From positions 9,362,001 through 9,426,000 of the forward strand of contig NC_079884.1 of assembly GCF_029227915.1 (NCBI RefSeq): a stretch of DNA of 64,000 nucleotides. The letters are read 5' to 3'. This document shows, in pieces, positions 1 to 10,531 of the stretch (position 1 is its first letter; each line of letters opens with the position of its first letter). A program made the position numbers and the translations under genes. The notes under the pieces were generated by a model. That model did no database searches. It was not told where the DNA came from and saw only the letters and a list, made by a program, of their open reading frames with translations. The DNA is from Hydractinia symbiolongicarpus. Taxonomy: Eukaryota > Cnidaria > Hydrozoa > Anthoathecata > Hydractiniidae.

Positions 1-2150
1 AAATAATAATAAAATAACCATTTCTCTTGAAAACAACCTTAAAAAAACAACTTCGGAGTGGTATTTCTGTGAAGAAGAAGAAATGCGAAAAACACGATAG
101 AGCAAGGTGTAAAATAGGTCGTGTTTGTAGCACATAGGTATTATGCTACTAAAATACCCCTTTTTTCTTGACACCAAAACATCAAAAAAGGAGAGACAAT
201 AATCAATCTCCGTCTCTTTTGTGAAGTAAATGTTTTTGTGTTTAGAATTTATGTAAGCAAAAAACATCTTCTTCTCCGGGGAGAAAACCGAACAAAAATG
301 TCAGCAACGTAACATATTATGCTGGTTTAAAAGACCGAGGACACTCATCCAATCAAGTACGTTCGTGGTAGCACAGAAATGTATTGGCTAGTGTAGATCC
401 CAGTGGTAACACACACTTCATATATGTGTTTGTAGTAAGAACCAAAAAAGAGAAAATGATTCAGTTGCCGAAAACTCTTATAATTCACCAAGGCGCACTT
501 TAGGTATATTTTTGACAGTACTGACGACATTATTAGAAAATAACTGCTCCACACCTCAAACTATAGTCTTCTGTAGTGGAATATTAGTGAGAAAAAAATC
601 TACGTCTAAACTTGCTAAAAAATTAGCAGAGTTTAATTCAGAATAGTAAGCGTCGCGTAGAATGTTTTCACGGGGAGCGACATTTTTTTTTCGCGTTTAT
701 TTATTCCCTAACCCCCTGACTGCATAAATGCGTTATTTTGATTTGTTAAAAAAAACAATAAAATATAATTATGTGTGACGTCCTCTTTATATAATAATTA
801 AGCCCGCATGGCTTCTAGCGATTTCTCTTGGTACAAGAAACATAGCCAGAGCGTAAGTAGGAGTTTCTATAGCAGATTATGAGCAGGTAAAATAGGTCTA
901 AATGCAGGAGACTTCATTTTTAGTGGGTTTATGTGCATGGATTTGTCACAATTTGTTTCTACTCGTTTCTGATGTTTATAACAATCACATGTTATTCGCT
1001 AGTAACGAATTCATTCATGTGATCTAACTGACATGAAATCCATGCAAAAATTGCATGTTCAGATAACTAAAAAAAGAAGATAAACTTTGGTTAATTAGAA
1101 GAAGTGTCCCAACCTCGTTCCCAGTGCACTTCTCGCCTTGCGATATGTGCCAAATTTTTGCCGATTGAAACTTAAAATGACCTTCTTTCCTGTTTATTCC
1201 GACTTTTTATCCCGAATTTTTAATTTCGACTCTTTTAATCCGACGTTTTTATCCTGGCTTTGTTATTCCGATTTTTTTATCTTGACTTTTCTACCTTAAT
1301 TTTTTTTATTCCGCCTTTCGCAATCCGAATTTTTTATTCCGGCTTTGTTTTAACCGATAAGGTATGCTGATTGGACGGGACGTTATGTTAAATTATAAGA
1401 TTTACAATATCGCATCGTAACCACCAAATGAGAACAAACGTGGGCTCCATGGTAAACTCGATAAAGTTGAAAAGTATCTACTTTACCTATAAAGTGGTAA
1501 TTTTCATAACTAAAGAAAATCTGAAATTTGCCGTTACCTTGCCTTTCCGTCGCCTTTAAAATCTTTTTGAAAATGATGTCAAAAAATATTATATTATTAT
1601 ATTCGGCCAACGCTCATGTTTTATTTGCTGTATAAATAAGTTACGGTTGATATACTCTTAATATGGAAATCCCTAAAACAACGATTACTGTTAAGTACAC
1701 ACGAACTCATCACAATCATACTTTTATTAAACCTTTTATTAAAACTTTCTCAATGTGATGATAAAAATAACGTTGTTATGTAACATAATGTTATGAGTGT
1801 GTCTCCAATGTTAAATCTTCTGACGTTACGGCACGACGTCAATGAAACTACTTTAACGTTAATAGCCCAATTTAAATTAATGAAGCCATTACAATGCGCT
1901 TAAAACTTTAAGGCCAAATAACTTGGAAACGGGGTGGTGACGTCAGTCATTTTTTAACGTGTGGGTAACTAAAGACAGCCTGGGACCCTTGGTCCCAAAA
2001 TCCGTTTTGGAATAAACGGGTTGATGACAAGTGACAGTTCTCTTTTACATTGTTCCACTGCCTAAGTTAAGTTTTCCATGGGCCATATCGACTAGTTTAA
2101 CTATATTATGAACTAGAGTTTATTGGTGCCGTGTCACTTATTCTGAACAT
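1..2150. other. Intergenic DNA without a recognisable gene
   Basis: I see no supportable coding region here. Open frames are short, AT-rich and without recognisable motifs. Two local structures stand out. At about 1,180-1,365 there is a degenerate pyrimidine-rich array in which TTTTTAT-type runs alternate with TCCGA/TCCGG cores at roughly 20-base spacing. At about 932-1,050 a GCATGGATTT arm is followed about 100 bases later by its inverted copy AAATCCATGC. Confidence 0.4.
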
Positions 2151-2152
2151 AA

Positions 2153-3419
2153 TCTCTTTAATAATACCCGTCGTTTGTCTGTCTGTGTATCCGCGAAAGC
2201 CGTGTCCCGTAACGGAAACACGAAATTTTTAAAATGCGCATCAATACCAAATGCGATATATTTCTGTCCACTTTGTTGCAACAGGTTAATTTAAAGGACG
2301 GGCGACCCCGTGGATTTTTCCACGGGCTAACGACTAGTCTATGTCACGCAAAATGGTAGCTTAGCTGCGCAATAGCGAGAAGCACGCAATGCGGTATAAA
2401 AAAGACGGGCGAACCCGTGGATTTTCCACGGGCTAACGACTAGTCTATATTATAATACCCGTATACGTCTGTCTGTCACGCAAAATGGTAGCTTAGCTGC
2501 ACAATAGCGAGAAGCACGCAATGCGGTATAAAAAGGACGAGCGAACCCGTGGATTTTCCACGGGCTAACGACTAGTCTATCTATATAATAATACGCCAGT
2601 TCCGTGTCTCTGTGACAGGCAAAGTGGATGTAATGTTTTTACTAAAGAAACAGCTGCGGTAACATGTCACTTTTGCTAAACTTTATTTTTATTCTGTCTT
2701 TTGTGTGCTTTTTCAAATTGATTTAAAATTTTTGTTTTAAGAAAGTCATGGTTAATTTATTTTATTGTTCTCATAAAAACTTTTGCGTAATGATGTAAAA
2801 CTTTATTACACAAAAGTCACAGGTAATTAATTTTTATTATTCCCTTAATATTGGTTTTATCTATTCCCGCTTGAATGGAATTAACAACAAAATGTTTTGA
2901 CGAAAAGAGCAATGCTAGGCTAAAACAAATCATGTGATAAAATAAAGTGATTTCATTAGTAAGGAATTTTATTGCATGCGAAATTAAATTTACCTTAACG
3001 GGAGCTTTGTTATAAATTGTTATACGAGTAAAGTTACAGGTAATTAACGTTTTTATTATAGTTGTCAATTTCGGTCAAAAGTGATAGTTTCTTGCGTCTT
3101 TAAAATGAAACTGACAACAAATGATTTTGTGATAAGAATAAATTTTAAATGTTTATAACCTTTTATATCTCCACGGGATTTCGTTTAAAACGTTTCTTTT
3201 TCAGCCTTCTTAATAAAACTATCAACAAACTTTTTTGTGATAAGAAGCACAACAAATTTAAGTGGATTATTCCACGGATTTGAATAACTAGTATTATAAT
3301 ACCCGTATACGTCTGTCTGTCACGCAAAATGGTAGCTTAGCTGCGCAATAGCGAGAAGCACGCAATGCGGTAAAAAAAGGACGAGCGAACCCGTGGTTTT
3401 TTTACGGGCTATCGACTAG
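2153..3419 (+). mobile_element. Chain of five Helitron-like non-autonomous elements
   Basis: Five units lie head to tail, ending at 2337, 2443, 2575, 3291 and 3419. Units begin TCTAT..ATTATAATACCCGT or a variant. They end with a hairpin built from CCCGTGGA and TCCACGGG, followed about 10 bases later by CTAG and a T. A 5'-TC start and a 3' hairpin plus CTRR end, with no terminal inverted repeats, is the Helitron pattern. Four units are short (about 106-185 bases). One (2576-3291) is about 715 bases with a degenerate 3' hairpin. No Rep/helicase is encoded, so these are non-autonomous copies. Assignment rests on termini only. Confidence 0.55.
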
Positions 3420-3606
3420 TATATTATATTCCAATTGCGGTAGCCATTATAAATTTTTACGCAAATGGGGTGAGTTAAACATAGGATCCCACGTTTTTGA
3501 TAATGAAGTATACAAAAAGTAAAGGTTTTTAAAAAGATTGATCCCCTGTCTTGGCACATTCTCGTTATTTACGTATTTAAAAGACATCAATTACACAGAC
3601 TGGCTG

Positions 3607-3868
3607 AGAGATAGAGAAATGTTCCTTCTGGCACAGTTGACGTCGACCAAAGGGAAATTCCTTATAATGCCAATAACCAACACATAATAATATAGCTATA
3701 AATGCCAATAATCAATACATACTCATATATAATAGTATATATTCATATTATACAGAATATGAGTAAAGGGAAATTCCCAATAATGCCAATAACCAACACA
3801 TAATAATATATAAATGCCAATAACTAACACATAATAATATATGACGTCATGCGCAATAGCATATACTC
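3607..3868 (+). repeat. Polinton left terminal inverted repeat
   Basis: Matches the right end in inverse orientation in two blocks: 17846-17979 and 12323-12389. It holds tandem ~33-base units of the type AATGCCAATAACCAACACAT (near 3668, 3703, 3783 and 3815), two kappaB-like palindromes GGGAAATTCC(C) at 3652 and 3768, and a CRE-type TGACGTCA at 3842. Coding similarity to the ATPase starts immediately after it, marking a deletion junction near 3869. Confidence 0.75.
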
Positions 3869-4404
3869 AGTCCTGGACCTGCTCGAGAACGAGTACCGAC
3901 AAAATATCATTTCAAAATATCATTATCCTTTGCCCCACCATCCGCTGGAACAAGACTTACTTGGAGAGATCCTCGCTGTGGGAAGATGATTATGTTTTTT
4001 TGATAGATCCCAAAGACCAGTTGTTTGATTGGATCCAACAACTATCAAAGCTCCTGGCCGGTGAAAGCACTCTGTTTATCGTTGACGATATGATAGCCGA
4101 CGAGAGTATGGATAAGAAGCGTCAACCGCTCCTTAAGCTCGCTATCAGCGGGAGGCATCGGGGGCACAGTCTCTGGCTCCTAACTCAGAGTTATACGGCA
4201 TTACCTAAAAATATCCGCCGGCAAAAGAAGAAGCTGTTCATGTGGTACCCTAGTGAGCGTTCTGATATGAAAATTATTGATGAAGAGACGAACCTGATAG
4301 AACCTACCGACTGGGATATAATCAAAAATCAACTCAAAAAGTCCAAGCACGCATGCTTATATATTAGGCTTAAGCACCCAAGGACCTGGAGTATATTGGA
4401 ATAA
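3841..4404 (+). pseudogene. Polinton packaging ATPase (FtsK-HerA/A32-like), N-terminus deleted
   Basis: The family is the ATPase that pumps genome DNA into the capsid. In this 187-residue frame the Walker B strand is LFIVDD (residues 78-83). The downstream motif SGRHRGHSLWLLTQ (103-116) is the characteristic sensor/motif III region, and the C-terminal SKHACLYIR block is also typical. The P-loop (GxxxxGKT) is absent. The frame's first ~9 codons are terminal-repeat DNA, and the ATG at 3841 lies inside the CRE-like palindrome, so this start is artificial. Around 3870-3905 the family-like residues lie in another frame, so there is also a frameshift. It ends 4 bases before the next gene's ATG (TAAATAAATG). 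Nucleotide binding is not possible as it stands. Family call is firm, function lost. Confidence 0.85.
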
Positions 4405-4408
4405 ATAA

Positions 4409-5438
4409 ATGGCATACATCAGAACATTAAAAAATCAGTTGAAAGCTTGTCATGAGGAGATGGATCGCATCCCTTATCTCGAATCTCAATTAGAGGCCCT
4501 CCAGGAGGAGCTTCGTGAATCAATATATAGGGAAAAGAATACTAAGTATTTTTTCATAACTAATAATATATGGACCCTGGACCCTAATAATATGGACCCT
4601 GGTTTGGGTAATGTAAATAATAAAAATGTCCTCGCTTGCTTTAAACACATTGCCCGCTGGAGCCATCGAAACTCTATTCGATGCGCAAATCAGCCACTTT
4701 TTAAACGTGCAGATATCGGGAAATTTCTTGGGATTGTTGATATAAGAACATCTTGTAGAGCTCTAAATATAGCGGAGAAGACGCGTATAGAGCTAAATGC
4801 TCAGGACCCGGCATAGTATGCCGGGCAAAAGGAAACTAAAAATCCTCACGATGTATTCATCTCTTTGGACGGTGCTCTCGAGATTTGTGTACATTCAAGA
4901 AAACCAAAGGCTCTTGAAATTATGAGAATGCTGGCGTAGAAAAGGATTGAAAATTACAAGAAACCATCGAAGAGCATCGTCAACCCTAGCAATACTCAGC
5001 GCTGATCTTCAGGAAAGGGACGTAACCATTACCAACCTTGAGGAAGACCTCCATGAAAGAGAAAATCAACTCGATCTACGAACATTGAAAATTGCGAGAC
5101 TTCGTCAAGGAACCGTGCCACATGCCAATGATGCTGGCAAGGATAATGTTATAATGATATTTTGCAAGCATACTGCATCTGAAGATGATAAGTACCACCA
5201 TCTTCCATATTACTGTGCACGCGTTCAGCGCCGTGGTATTGTTAAGAAAAGGAGGTGGATCAGGCTTCAATATCCTGAGTCTGAAGAAATCGTTGTTATA
5301 GATAACGCCAATGGGATGCATGCGTTTAATCGGTTCGAAGAAGAAGGACATATGGAGCGCTACATATGTCACTTCAGGCTTATTGATCTTACACACGATC
5401 ACTTATACGACCTGGGTGATCCGGCATTAGAAGATTAG
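4409..5438 (+). pseudogene. BRO-N/MSV199-like plus DUF3627-like protein, broken
   Basis: Two open frames (4409-4816 and 4947-5438) plus the 130 bases between them appear to be one former gene. The first begins with a coiled coil (residues ~5-45), then a block containing FKRADIGKFLGI, like the DNA-binding BRO-N/MSV199 domain of large DNA viruses. Similarity continues in another frame at about 4849-4939 (SLDGALEICVHSRKPKALEI), which ends in an in-frame TAG at 4937. The last frame has a coiled coil and then a C-terminal block with YCARVQRR and AFNRFEEEG, resembling DUF3627 as found with MSV199 in pox- and iridoviruses. At least two frameshifts and a stop are needed to explain the layout. The role of such proteins is unclear, probably DNA binding or regulation. 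Domain calls are from remembered patterns. Confidence 0.55.
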
Positions 5439-5836
5439 GCATACATTTTTGTAGCTCTTATGAACTACAAAATCGATAATTTCTAACCAATTTTTTACAT
5501 GCTCGGGAGGTAATTCTACATCCTCGGGTAATAGCATCAACTCTTCAGCCACAAAAGATCGATCGGGTCCATCTGCCAAATAGTATAACAAGCTCGTACC
5601 TGTCACGATACGATCCAGCCTGTACGTTTTCTTGCTCCACCAGGTATCAGTCGCGCGTCTTTTTTGATCCCATGTTCTTCCCCAGGTTGCAGGAGATATA
5701 GATATAGGCCATCATCAGTCAAAGGCTTTTCTACGGGATATTCTTCGCTTCTCGCGAATGGGACTTCATCAAGCATGATCGCCTTGCTTGGTTTAATACC
5801 AATCATGGTAGTCTTGGTATTGTTCATGGTTTTCAC
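5427..5836 (-). pseudogene. Conserved Polinton protein of unknown function, frameshifted
   Basis: A reading frame from about 5827 (first ATG) to 5603 includes IGIKPSKAIMLDEVPF and LLQPGEEHGIKKDARLIPGG. The similarity then carries on in a second frame from about 5606 down to a TAA at 5427-5429, rich in LLP, ELPPEHV and a terminal aromatic/basic stretch. One single-base shift near 5606 explains the break. The end overlaps the 3' end of the convergent plus-strand gene by about 12 bases. It lies downstream of the gene at 5837-6206 on the same strand and may have been co-transcribed with it and the capsid gene. I do not recognise a domain. The family seems recurrent in animal Polintons, but its role is unknown. 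Confidence 0.45.
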
Positions 5837-6206
5837 GATATTGTATAAGTGTTTGACCCATGTAGCTAAGGAGACAAGAATGAACGTCAGTTCACCGTCC
5901 TGTTGCTGTTTGCTGGGTATATAAAAATCAGAGAGCTTTGGAGCTTTCTCGATCGTCGCGATATAGTACTGTCTACTTTCGTCGGGCCCGTTGTTGTTCC
6001 TCCCGACGTCGGTTATACCAGTCTATTTTTGCTTGTCTGTCACCCACCCACTGCGCCTGAGCGGCTTGGAATTTTTCAAGAGCCAGGTCATGTCTTTTCC
6101 TTTCTGCTTCCCCGTGGTTACTTAATTTTGAGAACAGGTAATTACTTCCACTGAATGCGATCGCGTTGATCAGCGCACCTCCTGCCATAATCGCGAGGGA
6201 TGCCAT
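5837..6206 (-). pseudogene. Small Polinton protein with hydrophobic N-terminus, frameshifted
   Basis: The frame opens at an ATG (6206) preceded by ATAAAT. It starts with about 20 small and hydrophobic residues (MASLAIMAGGALINAIAF), possibly membrane-interacting, followed by a long charged, Gln/Arg-rich helix (residues 33-77). The first frame stops at 5973. A continuing block in another frame (KAPKLSDFYIPS, about 5895-5935) matches what I recall as the C-terminal part of this family, so one frameshift has occurred near 5980. It lies 53 bases downstream of the major capsid gene on the same strand, consistent with a minor virion component, but function is not known. Confidence 0.45.
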
Positions 6207-6259
6207 ATTTATGCTATGGTATTACCATAGAATAACGCGTGATACTGAATATTTGGTCT

Positions 6260-7525
6260 TTAATACTCGACACTGTGGAATCTACCATCTAAAATATTCA
6301 ACTGAGCATCTTGGATCAAGTACACGTAGCGTCTAATATCACCTGCACCGTCGGCTTTTTTCGTGATGTGGAGAGTAACACCATCACTCAATCTCTGCAA
6401 AAGCGGCCCATTACAATGTAAGCTGTGATAAGGTGTTGCTCTGAAATCAATAAATAATGCATATCGTTCCGTTAGATATTAGCCTATCGTGGCATCCGAA
6501 CAGTTCAACGATTTTCTCCAGATGATCTCTTTGCATCATGCCATGAGAGTATAAAGCCGAGGGCTCACCTTCCACAGTAATCGAGATCCTCTCGATCTTT
6601 AGGTTATAAAATTTTTCATTATTCCCAGAATATGGCTTATCTGCATTGGTATTTTTAAAAAACAAGAGAATACCCTTAAGGCTCTTGCTCGGCGTATCGA
6701 GTTGTAGATTGTAGCTGGTATCGGCCTTTTTCATGGTCACCACCTTACTTCTGAGTATACGTTCATATGGTAGAGCGAGGCGGCTGTATCTCGACATTAT
6801 CGCACTTGCGAGCTCTTCGTTTGTCACCTTGCCGAATTGCAAACAAATATTTGTTATTTTTTAGGAAGAATCGGCTGCCTTCGCGGCTGTTGAGCCTGCC
6901 GCTGGGGTTCCGGCATCCTTTATAACGTCACCATATGAAGCGAAGTGAATCACAAACTGCAGTCTATCTCTCAAGCCCGTTTGGTAGAATGGGAGATCCC
7001 TCGTGAGTTCGAACATGGATCCAAGAGGTATTGCGAAGGTCTTTCCATACGCTGCGGCTATGGCCTTCTCTTCATTTGTTCCAACATGGTCAGACGCCCC
7101 TACCTGGAGGGCTCTAATTGTGCCATCATTAGGATTAATCCCTTCCAAAATTAAGTTATTCTCTCTATTGAATTTTGAAATCCACAGGTCTTTGTATACA
7201 CTGAATACATCGTAGTCGGCGATATTCTGAATTTCATTACCATTCAGCGTAATACGTAAGCCCCGTACCGATGCTTTGCCGATATTAGAGACTATGGTTC
7301 GTTTAGTATTCGTACCAGTCAGCTCGAGGTCGAAAAGCAACTTGATTGAGCCGGGGAAAATCACGTCGTTTTGACCAAGGCTAGGCACGCCGCGTACAAA
7401 TCTTCATTGGCACCAATGGTAGACGGCACGTGACTGATTTTCACCCTCTGTTTTTTCCCTTTCATGCCGAGTAAAGTTTTGACTTCCTTGTATGGATTTA
7501 GCTTATTTCCGAATATGTTAGACAT
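6260..7525 (-). pseudogene. Polinton major capsid protein (double jelly roll), broken
   Basis: Length is 1,266 bases from an ATG at 7525, preceded by AATAAA, to TAA at 6260-6262, about the expected 420 residues. Recognisable blocks in order are VPSLGQNDVIFPG (starting near 7388), the DVFSVYKDLW region, PFYQTGLRDRLQF, the second jelly-roll part with SKSLKGILLFF and EGEPSALYSHGM, and a C-terminal block ending DGRFHSVEY. The family forms the hexon-like shell of Polinton virions. Breaks: a frameshift near 7390-7395, an in-frame TAA at 6861-6863 and a frameshift near 6447-6455. Everything between the breaks is well preserved, so decay is modest. It is divergent from the plus-strand gene at 7560, and the 34 bases between the two starts must hold both promoters. 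Confidence 0.85.
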
Positions 7526-7559
7526 GTTTATTTATAGTGGTTTGGAGTTGAAATAAACT

Positions 7560-8689
7560 ATGGATAATCCAGGATTTGAGGACTTTACGTCAGAAGGAGA
7601 CATAGAAGACGAGCCTGAGGAGTTCAGCAGTGAAAGCGAGATAATTCGGCCCGAGCCTGATGTCAGCCTAACGCCAGGACAACAGCATGGAAGTGCGCGT
7701 AGGCGATTGGATGTTGGGCTTGGGGAACAGAATTTAGAGGAAAACGTCGACGATCTTTATGCTAAGCTTAGCGAGCATTTAGGATTAAGGCTGTCAACCG
7801 ATAAAAATTATTATTATTTTAGGGTTGATGAAGGTAAAAAGCTTGTTTTTAGACAGATGACGAAAGAGGAACGGGACTATAAAGAGATAGTTCTTACTAC
7901 TAAGACCGGTGAGCTAAGAGCTATTGCATCTATAGGACGGCCTTAGGACCTACGCGTTTGAATGCCTTAGGTTTTACCGACTATGTTACACCACGCAAGG
8001 ATAGTAAGACAGCGGCCCAGAAACTTATGAATGATATTGATACCTTCCAGAATAACCCTGGTGACATCGAAATGTTGCCGGTACTCGAGAATGTTCTAGA
8101 TGAAACGAAGAGCCTTATGGAGGATACTTCATTTACCAAATCGTTAGACGAAAGTGAAAGAAAAGGGTTTAAGCGCGAGCTTCAGACTCTCAGCGGTAAA
8201 CTGAAGAGGTTAGGTGTGTCCGAGGAGAAACAAAAAATTTGGGATAAGGATATCCACAATCAGATTAAGGTGATTAAAGAGACCCTTATGAAGATCACTG
8301 AGGACGACACATCGCTAAGGGAGAAGCTGACAATCCTATTTAAGGAACAGGGGATCACGATTGCCAGCATCGTTTCTGCTGTTGGATTGATGGTCTCTAC
8401 CATCGTGCTCGCTGTTACGGGTGGTGGGTCAGCAGCAGGTGCAGGAGGAGGTAGTGGTAGCAAGGGATTTGTTCAAAAGCAGCTGGAGCGTCTCGGACGG
8501 TTCCTTAAATACCTTGCTGGGAAGGCAGATGCAGCCCTTCCCGGGATAATTGGTACGATCGTGTCATTCTTCTTTCGGGTAGCCGCTAAAGTCGTGGAGT
8601 ATGTAGCGAGACACCTCTACCTGGCCATCGCGGGAGCTGTAGGTATCGTCGTTGCATACGTGGGTAACAGGAGTGGGAAGAGATCGTAG
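7560..8689 (+). pseudogene. Polinton virion-type protein with hydrophobic C-terminus, frameshifted
   Basis: Two frames, 7560-7946 and 7958-8689, look like one gene with a single shift near 7940. The second frame is open upstream through the junction. The first part is acidic, then has a YYYFRVDEGKKLVF block. The second part is a charged helix (residues ~20-135), then REKLTILFKEQGITIASIVS leading to a hydrophobic segment, a Gly/Ala/Ser-rich linker, and two further hydrophobic or amphipathic segments (ALPGIIGTIVSFFF and AIAGAVGIVVAYV). This pattern suits a membrane-active virion protein, comparable in role to adenovirus pVI, but that is inference. The family recurs in cnidarian Polintons as I remember them. 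AATAAA lies 3 bases before the ATG. Confidence 0.55.
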
Positions 8690-8728
8690 ATTATTCCGGT
8701 AAATTATGTGGTTTACCAGATAAAAATC

Positions 8729-9841
8729 TTAATGTTTCATCCATATATGGGTGTTAATTAGCAATATCCCCACAGTGATAATTGTAGCCTTAGTTTCCTC
8801 GTGAACAGCAGCTTCCTCGGAGGATGGTGGGGGGAGGGGTATATCATGTACCTGCTTCCTTGGTATAGGCTTGGCAATAGCATAAAGAGCGTTGATATTG
8901 GGATTGATACCAATTTTGAAATGGTCTTGACTGATCAGGATCTTGTTGTTAAAACCTTGCACATTTCCGATCCTCAGGTTCATATCTGAGGGTATCATGT
9001 AAACCCCATATGCTACTGAGAAGTCTACCTTGGATCTGGCATGGAGTACATTCTCAAACTCCGCAATCTCTCGACCTGTATTTGTAGGTCTAATGACCAG
9101 CTGTTCGAATGTAGTCAAGTAAAGCCTTTGGGCATCGATAGAACTGCCTTGATTACCAATAATTCCTGATCGCGCATTGGCTTGGGACTCCAAAATCAAA
9201 TACGCATAGTATCTTACACTTTGTGTACACTTTTCAATGCCGATACGTGTAAGACCCTGACTATTTTCAATTATCCATCTGCTCCATGAATTTTCATCGA
9301 AATAACTAAGTCCCGCACCAGGATAATCTTTTCGTTTGGCCTGCCAGGAGCTAAAAATACTCTCATTTTTCCATTCTTGCTAATTTGGAGATACTCCAAA
9401 TTCACGTGCTAATTGCTGGAGCTTTTGATTATTGAAGGGGTTATTCAAGATATTGAAGCGGGAAGAGCTTGGTAAAGGTACTTCCAGCTCCTCCAGTATT
9501 TCTTGAATTTGGAAGTATATATGGAAGCGGTAAACAGCGCGCACGAGCGGTAAAGGAGAATTAAAGTGCTGCATTGATATACCACAAGTCGATGTGGCGC
9601 AAAATAACGCAAAATTTAGCTGCGTCCAGAGGCTGAGAGGGTGGGTCCTCCATTCATCAACCGAATGGTTACTATGGAACACGTAGAATACGAAAATATC
9701 AAGGAATTTTACTTTGAATGAGGACCCTTTTGCGTCTATTACTATATCCTGCACTATGAGATCCGAGCCTTTAAGCCGTTCCAAATACCTGTCATGATTA
9801 GGGGCATACTTTGCCCGTGGGTTGTACGAGTAAATATTCAT
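8729..9841 (-). pseudogene. Conserved Polinton structural-type protein, one internal stop
   Basis: From ATG 9841 (a second in-frame ATG lies 21 bases upstream at 9862) to the stop at 8729 the frame is continuous except for one TAG at 9380-9382. Blocks include YRFHIYFQIQEILEELEVPL, then past the TAG a Trp/Tyr-rich stretch, then AYGVYMIPSDMNLRIGNVQG, and a C-terminal hydrophobic tail. Length would be about 371 residues. I recall this family next to capsid genes in cnidarian Polintons and suspect a virion protein, but no specific role can be given. It is divergent from the penton-like gene: the two starts are 20 bases apart across an A/T-rich spacer. Readthrough of the TAG is possible, but decay is the simpler reading. 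Confidence 0.55.
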
Positions 9842-9861
9842 TGTTTTTTTAAAAGAAAACA

Positions 9862-10529
9862 ATGAGACAACTTTATATTACTGATATCGAAAAACCTACG
9901 ATATTTGATGACTACCTAGGGCAGGATACGAGGATAGCCCTGAAATCCATCAGCATTCGACCTACTTGGTTGAACCTCTACAGCAATAACGAGTTTACTA
10001 TCCGTAAGGTAGGACCTGATCAGACGGTTACTAGAATTTAAATCATGAACGGCCTGTATAAGATTGAAGATATCGCGGCCATCGTCAATACCCAGGCACA
10101 GGGCAAAGTACAGCTTTTTGTGCTTAAAAATGGACTATGCAGGCTACGTGTCAATGACGGGTACACGGTGGTGATTCATCGACAACTGCAAGAGCTCTTG
10201 GGTCTACCCTACGATCCTAGTAAAAAATACTATATGAAGGGTGACTATGATTCATTATACAAAACTGATGTATACCATAGATTGCGGCTTGTTTGCCCTC
10301 AATTAGACGAGGATGATTGCCTCCTTAACGGCAAAAAGTCCAAAATTCTGGCCGTACTTCCAACAAAAGAAAACACATGGGGAGACATGTTAACTTGGAC
10401 TTTCGACACTCCTGTATTTCTACCTTTGAAGGGCTCGACGGTCGCCTAGAGATGAGATTGACGGATGAATATCACCATAATAAGAACGTATCATTTGTAG
10501 GAATTACCATACACTTGCTAATAGAATAA
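9862..10529 (+). pseudogene. Putative minor capsid (penton-like) protein of the Polinton, broken
   Basis: ATG 9862 opens a frame that reads to a TAA at 10039-10041 and resumes in the same frame to 10449. The C-terminal block continues in a different frame and ends in TAA at 10527-10529. Breaks are therefore one nonsense codon and one frameshift near 10435-10445. The product would be about 222 residues, beta-strand rich, with a central DVYHRLRLVCPQLDEDD motif and a hydrophobic terminal strand (GITIHLLIE). Size, position among capsid genes and strand pattern fit the single-jelly-roll vertex protein of Polintons. That call is tentative. It ends 2 bases before the next ATG. Confidence 0.5.
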
Positions 10530-10531
10530 AT

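Noticed and set aside
2817-3068. 83-codon minus-strand frame as a gene
   Set aside because: AT-rich frame inside the 715-base Helitron-like unit, with no motif or start context.
3841-3870. ATG at 3841 as the real start of the packaging ATPase
   Set aside because: It lies in the CRE-like palindrome of the terminal repeat, and the encoded residues do not match the family. Real similarity starts later and the P-loop is missing.
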